DNA of 64,000 nucleotides from positions 1 to 64,000 of the forward strand of contig JALVJV010000005.1 of NCBI GenBank assembly GCA_027028145.1, written 5' to 3'. The DNA comes from Archaeoglobaceae archaeon (GTDB lineage Archaea > Halobacteriota > Archaeoglobi > Archaeoglobales > Archaeoglobaceae). Both the position numbers and the translations under genes were made by a program. Shown here piece after piece: positions 26,355-35,097 of this stretch; the first letter of the stretch is position 1, and each line of letters starts with the position of its first letter. Below the pieces are notes generated by a model. It had not been told where the DNA came from, did not search any database, and saw only the letters and a program-made list of their open reading frames with translations.

Positions 26355-27274
26355 GGCTTCCACCTCTCGATAACATCCAACTTGGGATTCGCCGCCTCCT
26401 CAGCCCAAGTTCTTCCGGCGATATGCGGTGCAGACCAGCTCACTCTGAACTGCAGGCACCTCTTGACCTTCCTCTCAACCTCGCTACCCGGCTTGTTGAT
26501 AGCGTCCTCCCAAAGGACTGTGTGGAACGTGTAGTATTTGCCTACGTAGTGGGCGATCTTCGTGAACGGTATGTAGATGAACAGAAGCTCGAGCAGTATT
26601 AGATGCACCAAGATCGGTTTTGGTAATTCCGGCATGGGTTGTGAGCCGAACGAAACTAAGCTGAGCATGTATTCCTTAGCTATGTTGAAATTCGGATCGA
26701 ACTTTATCCATGCAAAAAGACCGGTTAGAAGGACAGCAAGAACGAAGAGCAGGTTGAATATCTCAACGCCAGCGCTGTATTCTCTAAGCTCCCAACTTCC
26801 AACCCTCTTTATCAGCAACCCTAAGCATCCGAGCGTTGCTGCGATGACGCCTATCGCACCGGCGATCATTATTAAAGCGTCGGCGATCGGAACCAAGCTA
26901 TGAACGCCGGCGATCACGAGAACAGCTCTGATGAACAGCAAGGCGAGCCAAACGAGTATCAGGTAAACCCCGGCATGGAAGGGCCATGAGACATACCAGA
27001 GATCCCTCTTGTTCTGGAACATCCTCTTGATGAACAGCATCTCCTCGAACATCTCCTTAAGTTCATTCAGCTTGTCGTGTTTCCTCTCCAACTGCCATAT
27101 GTTCTGGTGTTCGAAGAAACTACCGCCGTGCTCATGCTCCGGCTCGTGTGGAACCGGATAGAGCTCCCATCTCAGATGGATGGGCATCGTTGCATATTTT
27201 ACGAACTTCCACACCACAACTACGACGAAAATTGCAAACGCCAAATACGAAGAGATTTGCAGTGGAGTTAACAT
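26351..27274 (-). CDS. DsrM-like cytochrome b membrane subunit (second copy)
   Basis: 307 residues; about five to six membrane helices with His residues suited to b-type hemes, NarI/DsrM type (e.g. FHAGVYLILVWLALLF near residue 100 and VHLILLELLFIYIPFTKIAHYVG near 220). It should oxidise menaquinol and pass electrons to the DsrK-like partner encoded immediately downstream with a 4-bp overlap. Start preceded by GGGGAGGTGTATGA; TATA-like CTTATATAG at 27315-27324. Confidence 0.9.
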   Translation of the reverse strand: MLTPLQISSYLAFAIFVVVVVWKFVKYATMPIHLRWELYPVPHEPEHEHGGSFFEHQNIWQLERKHDKLNELKEMFEEMLFIKRMFQNKRDLWYVSWPFHAGVYLILVWLALLFIRAVLVIAGVHSLVPIADALIMIAGAIGVIAATLGCLGLLIKRVGSWELREYSAGVEIFNLLFVLAVLLTGLFAWIKFDPNFNIAKEYMLSLVSFGSQPMPELPKPILVHLILLELLFIYIPFTKIAHYVGKYYTFHTVLWEDAINKPGSEVERKVKRCLQFRVSWSAPHIAGRTWAEEAANPKLDVIERWKP

Positions 27275-27869
27275 TCATACACCTCCCCTTTTTGGGTTTT
27301 GTCACATTTTAAAGCTATATAAGATTTTTTATTTCACCCATAATAATAGATTAGAAGATAAAGTCTTCATATTATAATCTAAAACCGGTAGGCTGATTAA
27401 TCAAGAATAATAATGTTTAAATACAATAGGATATAGATTATAAATTAAAATAGAGCGATGTTAACGGTTACGTTCGGTTGTTCCGTTGCCGGGGTATTAC
27501 CGTATCCAACCGCCGAAATATTAGTATTTGGGGTATTTCACGGGCTGTAAGATTGTGTATCTACTACCGCTGGTGTTTTTCTCGATATCAGAAGTCCCGA
27601 GATGCATAAGTCTCTACGTATGTGATGATCGAATCCAAACTTTTCGGTTATTCTTTATAAGATCATCGTGTGCCGTTGTCTCGATTAGATGATCTTAATT
27701 GCACGCCGAATTTCTTGGGATATCGAAAAATCAACGCAATCGACGGGGATCTAACCGTAAAGGATAGAGGAGCAAAGGGGTCGGCCCGATTGCAGATGTT
27801 TAGTATAAATAACCTTTTATATTTTTATTATTCAAAGCCGTTTTTAAGCTCAATCCAGATCAAACTTTG
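27275..27869. other. Long intergenic region before the CbiA-family gene
   Basis: About 595 bp. The first 60 bp hold the dsrM-like promoter. A 30-codon ATG frame at 27458-27550 sits about 20 bp after a TTATAAATTA box; its hydrophobic product is unsupported. A 9-bp inverted repeat AAGATCATC (27658-27666) / GATGATCTT (27688-27696) and a TTTATAAG box at 27653 lie nearer the cbiA gene. On both strands short frames broken by stops suggest either a decayed gene or an unrecognised RNA. No confident gene. Confidence 0.35.
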
Positions 27870-29252
27870 ATGGATATTCCGAGGGTTGTGATCGCCGGAA
27901 TTAAAAGCAAGATCGGAAAGACGATGGTTTCGATCGGCTTAATGAGAGCTCTAACGAATAGAGGCTACAAAGTCCAGCCGTATAAGATCGGTCCGGATTT
28001 CATCGATCCGAGTTTTCACTACTTCGCGACGGGTAGATACTCCCGCAATCTTGATGATTTCATGCTTTCGAAAGCGGATCTGATCGAAACATTCGAGAGA
28101 AACTTTAGAGGAGCGGATATAGCGATCATAGAGGGAAAAACCGGACTATACGATTCCCATGACGGTGTTGATGAGAAGGGTAGCACCGCGCATGTCGCGA
28201 AGATCCTCAAGGCTCCGGTGATTCTCATTGCGGATGTAGAGAGGATAAACAGAAGTGTCGCCGCGATGCTCTTAGGCTACAAACTCTTCGATCCCGAAGT
28301 TGACATCAGAGGTGTGATCCTAAATAGGATCGGAAATCCCAGACACGCGGTGAAGGTTAGAAATGCCGTTCAGAAGCTCGCGAAGATGAAGGTCTTAGGC
28401 TTGATTCCGAGAAAAGAAGGAATAAACATGCCGTATAGACATTTAGGCTTGATTCCGGCTCATGAGAGAGAAGAATTCGAAAATCTTTTCGACAGCCTCG
28501 CCGAATTGATAGAAAAACACGTCGATGTGGATAAAATCGTGGAGATCGCACAAAAGGCTCCAGAGCTTGAAGCTGTTGAAGGTAATCCGATATTCGAACC
28601 TTCAAAGAGAGACGTTACCGTTGGAGTGATAAGGGACAAGCCATTCTCGTTCTATTATCAAGACAACATCGACGCCCTCTCTGCGAAAGCCAAAGTTACA
28701 GTTATAGACTCGCTTAAAGACAGAAAACTGCCGGAAATCGATGCTCTCTACATAGGCGGAGGGTTTCCGGAGGTCTTCGCCGAAGAACTTGAAAAGAACG
28801 CGTCTTTACGAAAGGACATTTATGACTTCTGCGATTCTGGAAAACCCGTCTATGCGGAATGCGGAGGTTTGATGTTCTTGGGAGAAAGCATAATTACCGA
28901 AAACGGAGAGTTCGAGATGGTGGGATTTCTGCCGTTCAAAACGGAGATGCACAGGAGATTTCAAGCCTTGGGATACTGCATTTACAAAGCTATAAAGCCC
29001 AATATTGTTAGTAGGAAGGGCGACACCGTAATCGGACACGAGTTCCACTACTCGAAGGTGATTCCAACCGGCAAATTGGAATTCGCGTATAAGGTTAAGA
29101 GGGGAAAGGGTATCGACGGCAAACACGACGGGGTTATAAAAAAGAACACGCTCGCAAACTACATTCACGTCCACGTCTTGTCTTATCCAACTATGGTAAG
29201 GAGGTTCGTAGAATTTGCAAGGTCGCAAAAATTTAACGACAACAACTCCTAA
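27870..29252 (+). CDS. CbiA/CobB-family amidotransferase (DsrN-like or cobyrinate a,c-diamide synthase)
   Basis: 460 residues from ATG 27870 (a TTG directly before it is unlikely). N-terminal ATP-dependent synthetase domain: VVIAGIKSKIGKTMVSIGL P-loop, YKIGPDFIDP; C-terminal triad glutaminase: YIGGGFPEVFAEEL, AECGGLMFLGE (Cys nucleophile near 332) and HEFHYS. Uses glutamine to amidate carboxylates of a tetrapyrrole. Beside dsrC and dsrOPMKJ, so the siroheme amidase DsrN role (siroheme amide of sulfite reductase) is attractive; the cobalamin enzyme CbiA/CobB or CfbB cannot be excluded by sequence alone. Confidence 0.85.
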   Translation: MDIPRVVIAGIKSKIGKTMVSIGLMRALTNRGYKVQPYKIGPDFIDPSFHYFATGRYSRNLDDFMLSKADLIETFERNFRGADIAIIEGKTGLYDSHDGVDEKGSTAHVAKILKAPVILIADVERINRSVAAMLLGYKLFDPEVDIRGVILNRIGNPRHAVKVRNAVQKLAKMKVLGLIPRKEGINMPYRHLGLIPAHEREEFENLFDSLAELIEKHVDVDKIVEIAQKAPELEAVEGNPIFEPSKRDVTVGVIRDKPFSFYYQDNIDALSAKAKVTVIDSLKDRKLPEIDALYIGGGFPEVFAEELEKNASLRKDIYDFCDSGKPVYAECGGLMFLGESIITENGEFEMVGFLPFKTEMHRRFQALGYCIYKAIKPNIVSRKGDTVIGHEFHYSKVIPTGKLEFAYKVKRGKGIDGKHDGVIKKNTLANYIHVHVLSYPTMVRRFVEFARSQKFNDNNS

Positions 29253-29345
29253 ATAGCGTATTTCTAAAGAAAAATTTTATATTTTAATCATATAAAATTA
29301 ATAAGATGTAACAAATCAAAAAAATATGATATAGGAATGGGAAGG

Positions 29346-29690
29346 TTAGACACAACCCGTTGGCTTGGGCAAACCGGCAATTCTACAAGCGTCCTTAGCT
29401 GGACCCTGCGGGAACAACTTGTAAATGTATTGCAAGTCGCAGTTCGGGTTTACTTCCTTCTTACAGAATTTTACAAGCATTCTAATTGGCGGAGCAACAC
29501 CGTACTTCAGGAAGTAGTCTCTAATGTATTTTATAATTTTCCAGTGTTCCTCCGTCAACTCAATAGCCGGTCCGAATCTCGTGTCTTTAGCCAAAGCCTC
29601 GGCAACTTCTTCGTCCCATTCCTCCCAGTCCTGCAGAAAACCGTCCTCATCGAGCTTAAGCTTCTTTCCTTTTACTTCGAGTTCTGGCAT
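29346..29690 (-). CDS. dsrC: DsrC, sulfur-carrier protein of dissimilatory sulfite reduction
   Basis: 114-residue soluble protein of the TusE/DsrC family. The C-terminal swinging arm carries both conserved Cys: CRIAGLPKPTGCV, the form that makes a trisulfide with sulfite reductase and is then reduced by DsrK. Middle part FLQDWEEWDEEVAEALAK and ELTEEHWKIIKYIRDY are typical. Divergent from the dsrOPMKJ operon, its functional partner. ATG preceded by GGGGGTGAACGA. Confidence 0.97.
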   Translation of the reverse strand: MPELEVKGKKLKLDEDGFLQDWEEWDEEVAEALAKDTRFGPAIELTEEHWKIIKYIRDYFLKYGVAPPIRMLVKFCKKEVNPNCDLQYIYKLFPQGPAKDACRIAGLPKPTGCV

Positions 29691-29985
29691 TCGTTCACCC
29701 CCACTATTTAAAACTTGCTACTCGCATAAATAATTTACGGTATTTGTCCGTTTCGGTTCTAATCCATCTTGGCTTTTATAGACTACCTACCGACCAATCG
29801 GTAATTTCGTATCACCAAACGAAAACCCTACAAAACCCTAATTCAACTAATTTAAAAACCAAAAAATTAATAAATTCTGAATTAGAATGAGACGGGGAAA
29901 AAGACCAAAATCTTTGGAATCTACATAGATGGGGGACTAAAATGAAACGAAAAATCAGTTTTAAGTTTAAGAAGGGGGTATATGT
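29691..29985. promoter_or_regulatory. Divergent dsrC / dsrOPMKJ promoter region
   Basis: 295 bp without an ORF. Minus-strand A+T boxes (AAATTATTTA near 29729-29738 and TTTTAAATA near 29707) can serve dsrC. Plus-strand candidates are AATTTAAAAA near 29850 and TTTTAAGTTT near 29957; the dsrO ATG has GAAGGGGGT 7 bp upstream. A 6-bp inverted repeat TACCGA-CCAA-TCGGTA (29788-29803) lies mid-region, a possible operator shared by both directions. Confidence 0.45.
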
Positions 29986-30777
29986 ATGATCTCCAGACGT
30001 AAATTTCTGGTGTTAGTCACAGCGAGCGCAGCGACACTTGCAACGGGTAAAGCGCTGTCGATCGGCGACAATGGAAACGAGCATTACACCGTCGACCTGT
30101 CAGAATACAAGTGGGGTATGATCATCGACGTGGACAAGTGCACGAAATGCGTCTTGGATATAATGAAAAAGGAGGGCATTGATGACATCGAAAAGGTCAG
30201 ACCGCCGTGCATAGTGGAGTGCGACAAGGCTAACAACGTTCCGCACAGCGACAAATACTACTACAGCCTCATAAGACTCTACATGGTCAAGGAAACCGAA
30301 GACGCGAATCCTCTCGTATTTCCGGTGATGTGTCAGGAGTGCGAACATCCCGCATGCGTCGAGGTTTGCCTAACTCAAGCCAGTTACAAGAGGGAGGACG
30401 GAATAATCGTCATAGATCTGCACAGATGCATAGGATGCAGATATTGCATGATAGCCTGCCCGTATAACGCGAGAAGGTTCCTATGGGAGGATCCCAAAGA
30501 ACTGCTGAAGGTCGTGAACCCGGAGGCACCGGTAAGGAAGCACGGAGTCGTTATGAAGTGCGAGTTCTGTGTGTGGAAGATTGACAGAGAAAGAGCGGAG
30601 GGCAAAGAACCGAAGCCGGTGTGTGTTGAAGCTTGTCCGCACAACGCACTGATATTCGGAAACCTAAAGGATCCGAACAGCGAAGTTTCCAAGATACTGA
30701 GAACGTCGAAGGTCTTAACCTTGAGAGCCTACTTGGGAACGAATCCTAAGGTTAAGTATAAGTTGTGGGGTGATTGA
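29986..30777 (+). CDS. dsrO: DsrO/HmeA-like periplasmic ferredoxin subunit
   Basis: 263 residues. Twin-arginine signal SRRKFLVLVTASAATLATG at residues 3-21 predicts Tat export. Four Fe-S motifs: DVDKCTKC...PPCIVEC, CQECEHPACVEVC, HRCIGCRYCMIAC and KCEFC...PVCVEACPHN. Electron-transfer subunit of the Hdr-like menaquinol-oxidising (Hme/DsrMKJOP) complex, working with DsrP and DsrJ outside the membrane. First gene of the five-gene operon. Confidence 0.95.
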   Translation: MISRRKFLVLVTASAATLATGKALSIGDNGNEHYTVDLSEYKWGMIIDVDKCTKCVLDIMKKEGIDDIEKVRPPCIVECDKANNVPHSDKYYYSLIRLYMVKETEDANPLVFPVMCQECEHPACVEVCLTQASYKREDGIIVIDLHRCIGCRYCMIACPYNARRFLWEDPKELLKVVNPEAPVRKHGVVMKCEFCVWKIDRERAEGKEPKPVCVEACPHNALIFGNLKDPNSEVSKILRTSKVLTLRAYLGTNPKVKYKLWGD

Positions 30778-30779
30778 CG

Positions 30780-31982
30780 ATGGGTGCGGAGGTTCCGAAG
30801 ATAGATTTCAAAAAGATTGACGGTTCATCGCCCGGATACTATGCCATCTGTGCCATATGGCTTATCATCTGTCTCATCGGTGTTTACGCCTACTATCTGC
30901 AGTGGATATACGGTGAGCAGTTGACCGGTTTGAACAACCAAGTTCCGTGGGGATTCGGAATCGCGGCTGTCTGTTACCTTATAGGTGCCAGCGCCGGATC
31001 TCTGATTGTATCTGCACTGTCGGGAGTCTTCGAAAAGGAGGAGTTCAAGATCTTCTCAAGGAGTGCGGCGTTCTTCGCTGCTGCGATGATCGTTGCGGCT
31101 ATGGGTGCTATCTTCACTGACATCGGCAACCCCGCTAACAGCATAAACTTCCTGATTCACTTCAACCCGACATCGATCTTCTCATGGAACGCGTTTCTGT
31201 ATTCAAGCTACTTCGTCGTCTGTGTTGTGTATCTGCTGGCGCAGTTTGAGGAGAAGAAGTTTCTAACAAGGTGCATAGCCGTATTCGCAGTAGGTTGGGC
31301 TATTCTGGTTCACAGCGGCACTGGAGGTATCATCGGATTCATCTATTCAAACGACTTCTACCACTCATCCTTGACGGTTCCGCTGTTCATAATTTCAGCC
31401 ATCGCAAGCGGTTTGGGTCTACTGATACCGACATACATACTGACGTTCAAGTGGACCAAGAGGGAATACGACCTCGATCTCCTCTGGACGCTGACCAAGA
31501 TCATGGGTGCCATGGTAATTCTGCTGATATACTGCTTCATCGTCGAAGGATTCGAGAAGGGTTACATGCCCGCAAGCCATGAAGCCTTCTTGAGGATGAT
31601 AACCAGTCCAGAAACACCTGAAGTATACGTCTACTGGATCGGACAGATCGGACTGATGCTCCTAGCCTTGGCAATAATGCTCAGCCCGTTCAGAAAGAGA
31701 GAGTGGGCGATAATAACTGCCGGTTTACTCGTTGCAGTTGCGGTGTTCTGCGAGAGATACACGTTAGTCGTTCCGGGACTGTCCTACCCGTATGACATAT
31801 TCCCAGGATACGAGGTGGTCAAGCCGTTCCACATAGTGCCATACTACCCGAGCTGGACGGAGTGGGCGATCGTGTTAGCGTTGTTCGCTGGAGCATACTT
31901 GGCTTACTGTATTGGTATAAAGATATTCGCGCTTCTTCCAGAAAAAGCCGTGAAAATTGAGAAGGGAGAGGTGAAGAAGTGA
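30780..31982 (+). CDS. dsrP: DsrP/HmeB-like NrfD-family membrane subunit
   Basis: 400 residues from ATG 30780 with GGGGTGAT upstream (a TTG six bases earlier overlaps dsrO and is less likely). About ten membrane helices, NrfD/PsrC fold that exchanges electrons between menaquinone and the periplasmic subunit. Typical early segment GEQLTGLNNQVPWGFGIA and EGYMPA-like loop (FEKGYMPASHEAFLRM). Its stop overlaps the dsrM start. Confidence 0.95.
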   Translation: MGAEVPKIDFKKIDGSSPGYYAICAIWLIICLIGVYAYYLQWIYGEQLTGLNNQVPWGFGIAAVCYLIGASAGSLIVSALSGVFEKEEFKIFSRSAAFFAAAMIVAAMGAIFTDIGNPANSINFLIHFNPTSIFSWNAFLYSSYFVVCVVYLLAQFEEKKFLTRCIAVFAVGWAILVHSGTGGIIGFIYSNDFYHSSLTVPLFIISAIASGLGLLIPTYILTFKWTKREYDLDLLWTLTKIMGAMVILLIYCFIVEGFEKGYMPASHEAFLRMITSPETPEVYVYWIGQIGLMLLALAIMLSPFRKREWAIITAGLLVAVAVFCERYTLVVPGLSYPYDIFPGYEVVKPFHIVPYYPSWTEWAIVLALFAGAYLAYCIGIKIFALLPEKAVKIEKGEVKK

Positions 31983-32989
31983 TGAGCGAGATAATGTATA
32001 TATTTTATATTTTACCCTACGTAGCGTTTGCGATATTCATCGTTGGCGTAATATACAGGATAATCAATTGGGCTAACAGTGCCGTTCCGCTGAAAGTTCC
32101 CACAACGGCGGGTCAGCAACCTACGTTCAACTTCATCAGGAGAACTTGGGTAGACAAGATAGACTCGCCATCGAACAAGTTCTGGGCGTTCATCAGAATG
32201 CTATTCGAAGTTTTCCTGTTCAGGAGTCTCTTCAGAAACACAAAATACTACGTTGAAAAGGGCGGTAAAAACGCCGACACGAGATGGCTATGGTTGTTCG
32301 CAATGCTGTTCCACTACTCGTTGCTGATAATAGTCATAAGACACCTGAGGTTCTTCACGAATCCGACACCGAAGTTCGTAAGCACGATCGAATACCTCGA
32401 CGGATTGGTAGGTGTGGCAATAGTTCCGCCGTTACTGATGACAGGAGTCATAGCTTTGGTTGCACTTGCGTTCCTCTGGGGCAGGAGAATATTCTTGGCT
32501 AAGGAGAGAAGCATATCGTTGCCATCAGACCACCTGATACTCTTCTTCATGGCGGTGATACTCGTCAGCGGACTACTGATGAGATACATCGTCAAGGTCG
32601 ACCTAAGCTACGTCAAGATGTTCGCTCTCAGCATCATAACGGTCCATCCGCCAAGCCCAGAAGTATTGGCGAACCTCCACTGGCTGTTCCTGATACACTT
32701 CACATTCGTCTGCATAACGATCGCTTATCTGCCGTTCAGCAAGGTAATGCACTTCGCCGGTGTTTGGTTCAGCCCGACGAGAAACATGCCGAACGACAAC
32801 AGAAGAAAGAGGCACGTCAACCCGTGGGATCCGAACCCAGAGGTTCCCATACTTGCGAGGGTCGGTATAGTCGTGGACGGGCAAGTATTCAAATCCAAGA
32901 AACTCGACTGGAACACGTATTACGAGATGTATAAGGATCAGCTCGATGAGATTGCCGAGAATAATTACACGATTAAGCCCGAGTTGTGA
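31982..32989 (+). CDS. dsrM: DsrM/HmeC-like cytochrome b subunit
   Basis: 335 residues from ATG 31982 behind GGAGAGGTGAAGAAGT; the A of ATG lies in the dsrP stop. NarI-type membrane protein with about five to six helices and His for b hemes (LFHYSLLIIVIRHLRFF near 110; LHWLFLIHFTFVCITIAYLPFSKVMHF near 240). Takes electrons from menaquinol and gives them to DsrK. Paralog of the gene at 26351. Confidence 0.95.
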   Translation: MSEIMYIFYILPYVAFAIFIVGVIYRIINWANSAVPLKVPTTAGQQPTFNFIRRTWVDKIDSPSNKFWAFIRMLFEVFLFRSLFRNTKYYVEKGGKNADTRWLWLFAMLFHYSLLIIVIRHLRFFTNPTPKFVSTIEYLDGLVGVAIVPPLLMTGVIALVALAFLWGRRIFLAKERSISLPSDHLILFFMAVILVSGLLMRYIVKVDLSYVKMFALSIITVHPPSPEVLANLHWLFLIHFTFVCITIAYLPFSKVMHFAGVWFSPTRNMPNDNRRKRHVNPWDPNPEVPILARVGIVVDGQVFKSKKLDWNTYYEMYKDQLDEIAENNYTIKPEL

Positions 32990-32999
32990 GGTGGTTTGA

Positions 33000-34673
33000 A
33001 TGAGTGAGGTTCCGGAGAAGCTTGAGATTAAGCAGAGGTTTCCGCTTTGGAAGAAGTGGCTGAAACCTATCACCGAAAAGGACTACAAACCCGGGTTCTA
33101 CTCATACATGGCTCTACCGAAGCAGGTTAACTCCGACTTCTTCAAGATGCCGTTCGGAGATGTGGTAAGAGAGCCGCTTGAGAAGGACTGGAAGCTCCCG
33201 GAAAACTGGAAGGACATAATACTCAAAGAGATGAAAGATACACTTGAAAAGAACAGAGCATTCAAGGTTTTCATGGACATCTGCGTTAGATGCGGTGCCT
33301 GTGCCGACAAATGTCACTACTATCTCGGAACGGGAGATCCCAAAAACATGCCCGTAATGAGAGCGGAGACGGTTAGATCTATTTACAGATACCACTTCAC
33401 ACCGTTTGGCAGGATATTCGGTGAATGGGCCGGAGCGAGACCCCTCACAGAGGATGTCATAAAGGAATGGTATTACTACATGTATCAGTGCTCACTATGT
33501 AGGAGATGCTCGCTCTTCTGCCCATACGGTATAGACACAGCCGAAATCGTATGGTGGACGAGGAGGCTGCTCAGCAGGATAGGAATCAACCAGAGGTTCA
33601 TGTGCATATCGATAGAGGCTTGTTCGAGGACAGGAAACCACTTGGGTCTTTACGCCGGAGGTATGGCTGGAGCCATACAGCAGGGTTTGGAGGAGTTGAA
33701 GGACATAACCGGCTTTGAGCTTCACACATACATAAACAAGAAGGGCGCCGATGCGCTATTCGTCGCACCCTCGGCAGATTACTTCGCAACGCCTCACTGG
33801 TATGTAATGCTTGGATACCTGCTACTGTTCAACGAGCTCGAGGAGAGATACGGAATAACAATAACGTGGTCAACTTACGCGAGTGAAGGTGGTAACTTCG
33901 GAACGTTCCACAGCTATGAAGCCGCACAGCTACTGAATTCGAAGATATACAAGGAAGCCGAGAGGCTGGGTGTCAAGTTCATAATAGGCGGTGAGTGCGG
34001 ACACATGTGGAGAGACAAGCACCAGTTCATAAACACGATGAACACCCTACCAAAGAATGAGGAATGGAGAAGGTTCTGGGACGATCCCGACTTGGGACAG
34101 ATTAGCGGAGGTCTCAAGGGAATAAGGCTCGATGAATACATATCGGGTGAGCACGGCTGGATACACATACTCGAGTTGGTTGCGGCGCTAATTAAACATA
34201 AGAAGATAGATTTAGACAAGAGCAGGAACGACCACTGGAAAGCAACATACCACGATCCCTGCAACGTTGCGAGAGGTATGGGAATGCTCGAAGAGCCGAG
34301 ATACGTGATTAAAAACGTCATGAACCACTTCTACGAAATGCCAGAGCACACGATAAGGGAGAAGACATACTGTTGCGGTGCTGGTGGAGGAATGCTCGCA
34401 GACGAACTGATGGAGCTCAGAATGAGAGGTGTCATGCCGAGAATGATGGCTTTGAGATACGTTGTCAAGAAATACGGTGTCAACATAATGCTGACACCAT
34501 GCGCCATAGACAAGGCTCAGTTCCCAGTTGCTGTGGAATACTGGAAGATTCCAGTAGAGATCGGCGGACCGATGGAGATGGTTGGCAACGCGCTTGTGTT
34601 GACGGCTTTGGGAGAGAAACCAGAGGATAGGAAATACGACCTAAGAGGAACGCCCATTAGGGAGGAGGAGTGA
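33000..34673 (+). CDS. dsrK: DsrK/HmeD-like catalytic iron-sulfur subunit
   Basis: 557 residues, cytoplasmic, HdrD-related; thought to reduce the DsrC trisulfide. Two ferredoxin motifs CVRCGACADKCH (near residue 97) and CSLCRRCSLFCPYG (near 165). CCG-domain pieces HDPCNVARG and TYCCGAGGG are present, but the last motif reads LTPCAIDKAQ, so the second Cys of the usual CxxC is not at the expected place (the paralog at 24747 keeps it). Start ATG behind GAGGTGGTTTGA, 10 bp after dsrM. Confidence 0.95.
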   Translation: MSEVPEKLEIKQRFPLWKKWLKPITEKDYKPGFYSYMALPKQVNSDFFKMPFGDVVREPLEKDWKLPENWKDIILKEMKDTLEKNRAFKVFMDICVRCGACADKCHYYLGTGDPKNMPVMRAETVRSIYRYHFTPFGRIFGEWAGARPLTEDVIKEWYYYMYQCSLCRRCSLFCPYGIDTAEIVWWTRRLLSRIGINQRFMCISIEACSRTGNHLGLYAGGMAGAIQQGLEELKDITGFELHTYINKKGADALFVAPSADYFATPHWYVMLGYLLLFNELEERYGITITWSTYASEGGNFGTFHSYEAAQLLNSKIYKEAERLGVKFIIGGECGHMWRDKHQFINTMNTLPKNEEWRRFWDDPDLGQISGGLKGIRLDEYISGEHGWIHILELVAALIKHKKIDLDKSRNDHWKATYHDPCNVARGMGMLEEPRYVIKNVMNHFYEMPEHTIREKTYCCGAGGGMLADELMELRMRGVMPRMMALRYVVKKYGVNIMLTPCAIDKAQFPVAVEYWKIPVEIGGPMEMVGNALVLTALGEKPEDRKYDLRGTPIREEE

Positions 34674-34675
34674 AT

Positions 34676-35071
34676 ATGTATCACAAACCGTATGTAATTT
34701 TGGGCATCGTCGTATTTTTAATAATTTTGGCGACGCCATATTGGGTTACTGCCGGCAACATAAAATACGAGGACATACACAAGGAGCTTGCTAAACCGAA
34801 GGGTGTGAACTGTATAATGGGCGTCAAGTGGATGGCATCCAAACACATGGAACTCCTGAACGAATGGAGAGAGATCGCCGTAAGAAAAGGCGTAAGGAAA
34901 TACAAAACCGAAAACGGTGTGTTCAACGTGAGTCTCACGGAATGCTGGAGGTGCCACAACTACGACGAGTATTGTAAGAAGTGCCACGAATTCATGGATG
35001 TAAGACCGGTCTGCTGGGACTGCCACTACAATCCGGGAATGAAGATACCGACCGTAAACTACATAAAATAA
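34676..35071 (+). CDS. dsrJ: DsrJ/HmeE-like triheme cytochrome c
   Basis: 131 residues from ATG 34676 with GGAGGAGTGA upstream. Uncleaved or cleaved N-terminal membrane helix (VILGIVVFLIILATPYWV). Three heme c motifs: CWRCH (near 85), CKKCH (near 96) and CWDCH (near 110), and an additional Cys (VNCIMGVKWM) that may ligate one heme as in other DsrJ. Extracytoplasmic subunit of the complex. Last gene of the operon. Confidence 0.96.
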   Translation: MYHKPYVILGIVVFLIILATPYWVTAGNIKYEDIHKELAKPKGVNCIMGVKWMASKHMELLNEWREIAVRKGVRKYKTENGVFNVSLTECWRCHNYDEYCKKCHEFMDVRPVCWDCHYNPGMKIPTVNYIK

Positions 35072-35097
35072 AAATTTTATAAAAATTTTTATTTTAT
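35068..35097 (+). terminator. Terminator of the dsrOPMKJ operon
   Basis: Right after dsrJ an A/T inverted repeat (AAAATTTTATAAAAATTTTT) runs into a T-rich tract, consistent with archaeal U-rich termination; it lies between converging transcripts. Confidence 0.4.

Noticed and set aside
27670-27870. 66-codon GTG frame before the CbiA-family gene
   Set aside because: Overlaps the start of the next gene, unusual composition, and no recognised motif; its TATA box would be only about 15 bp away.
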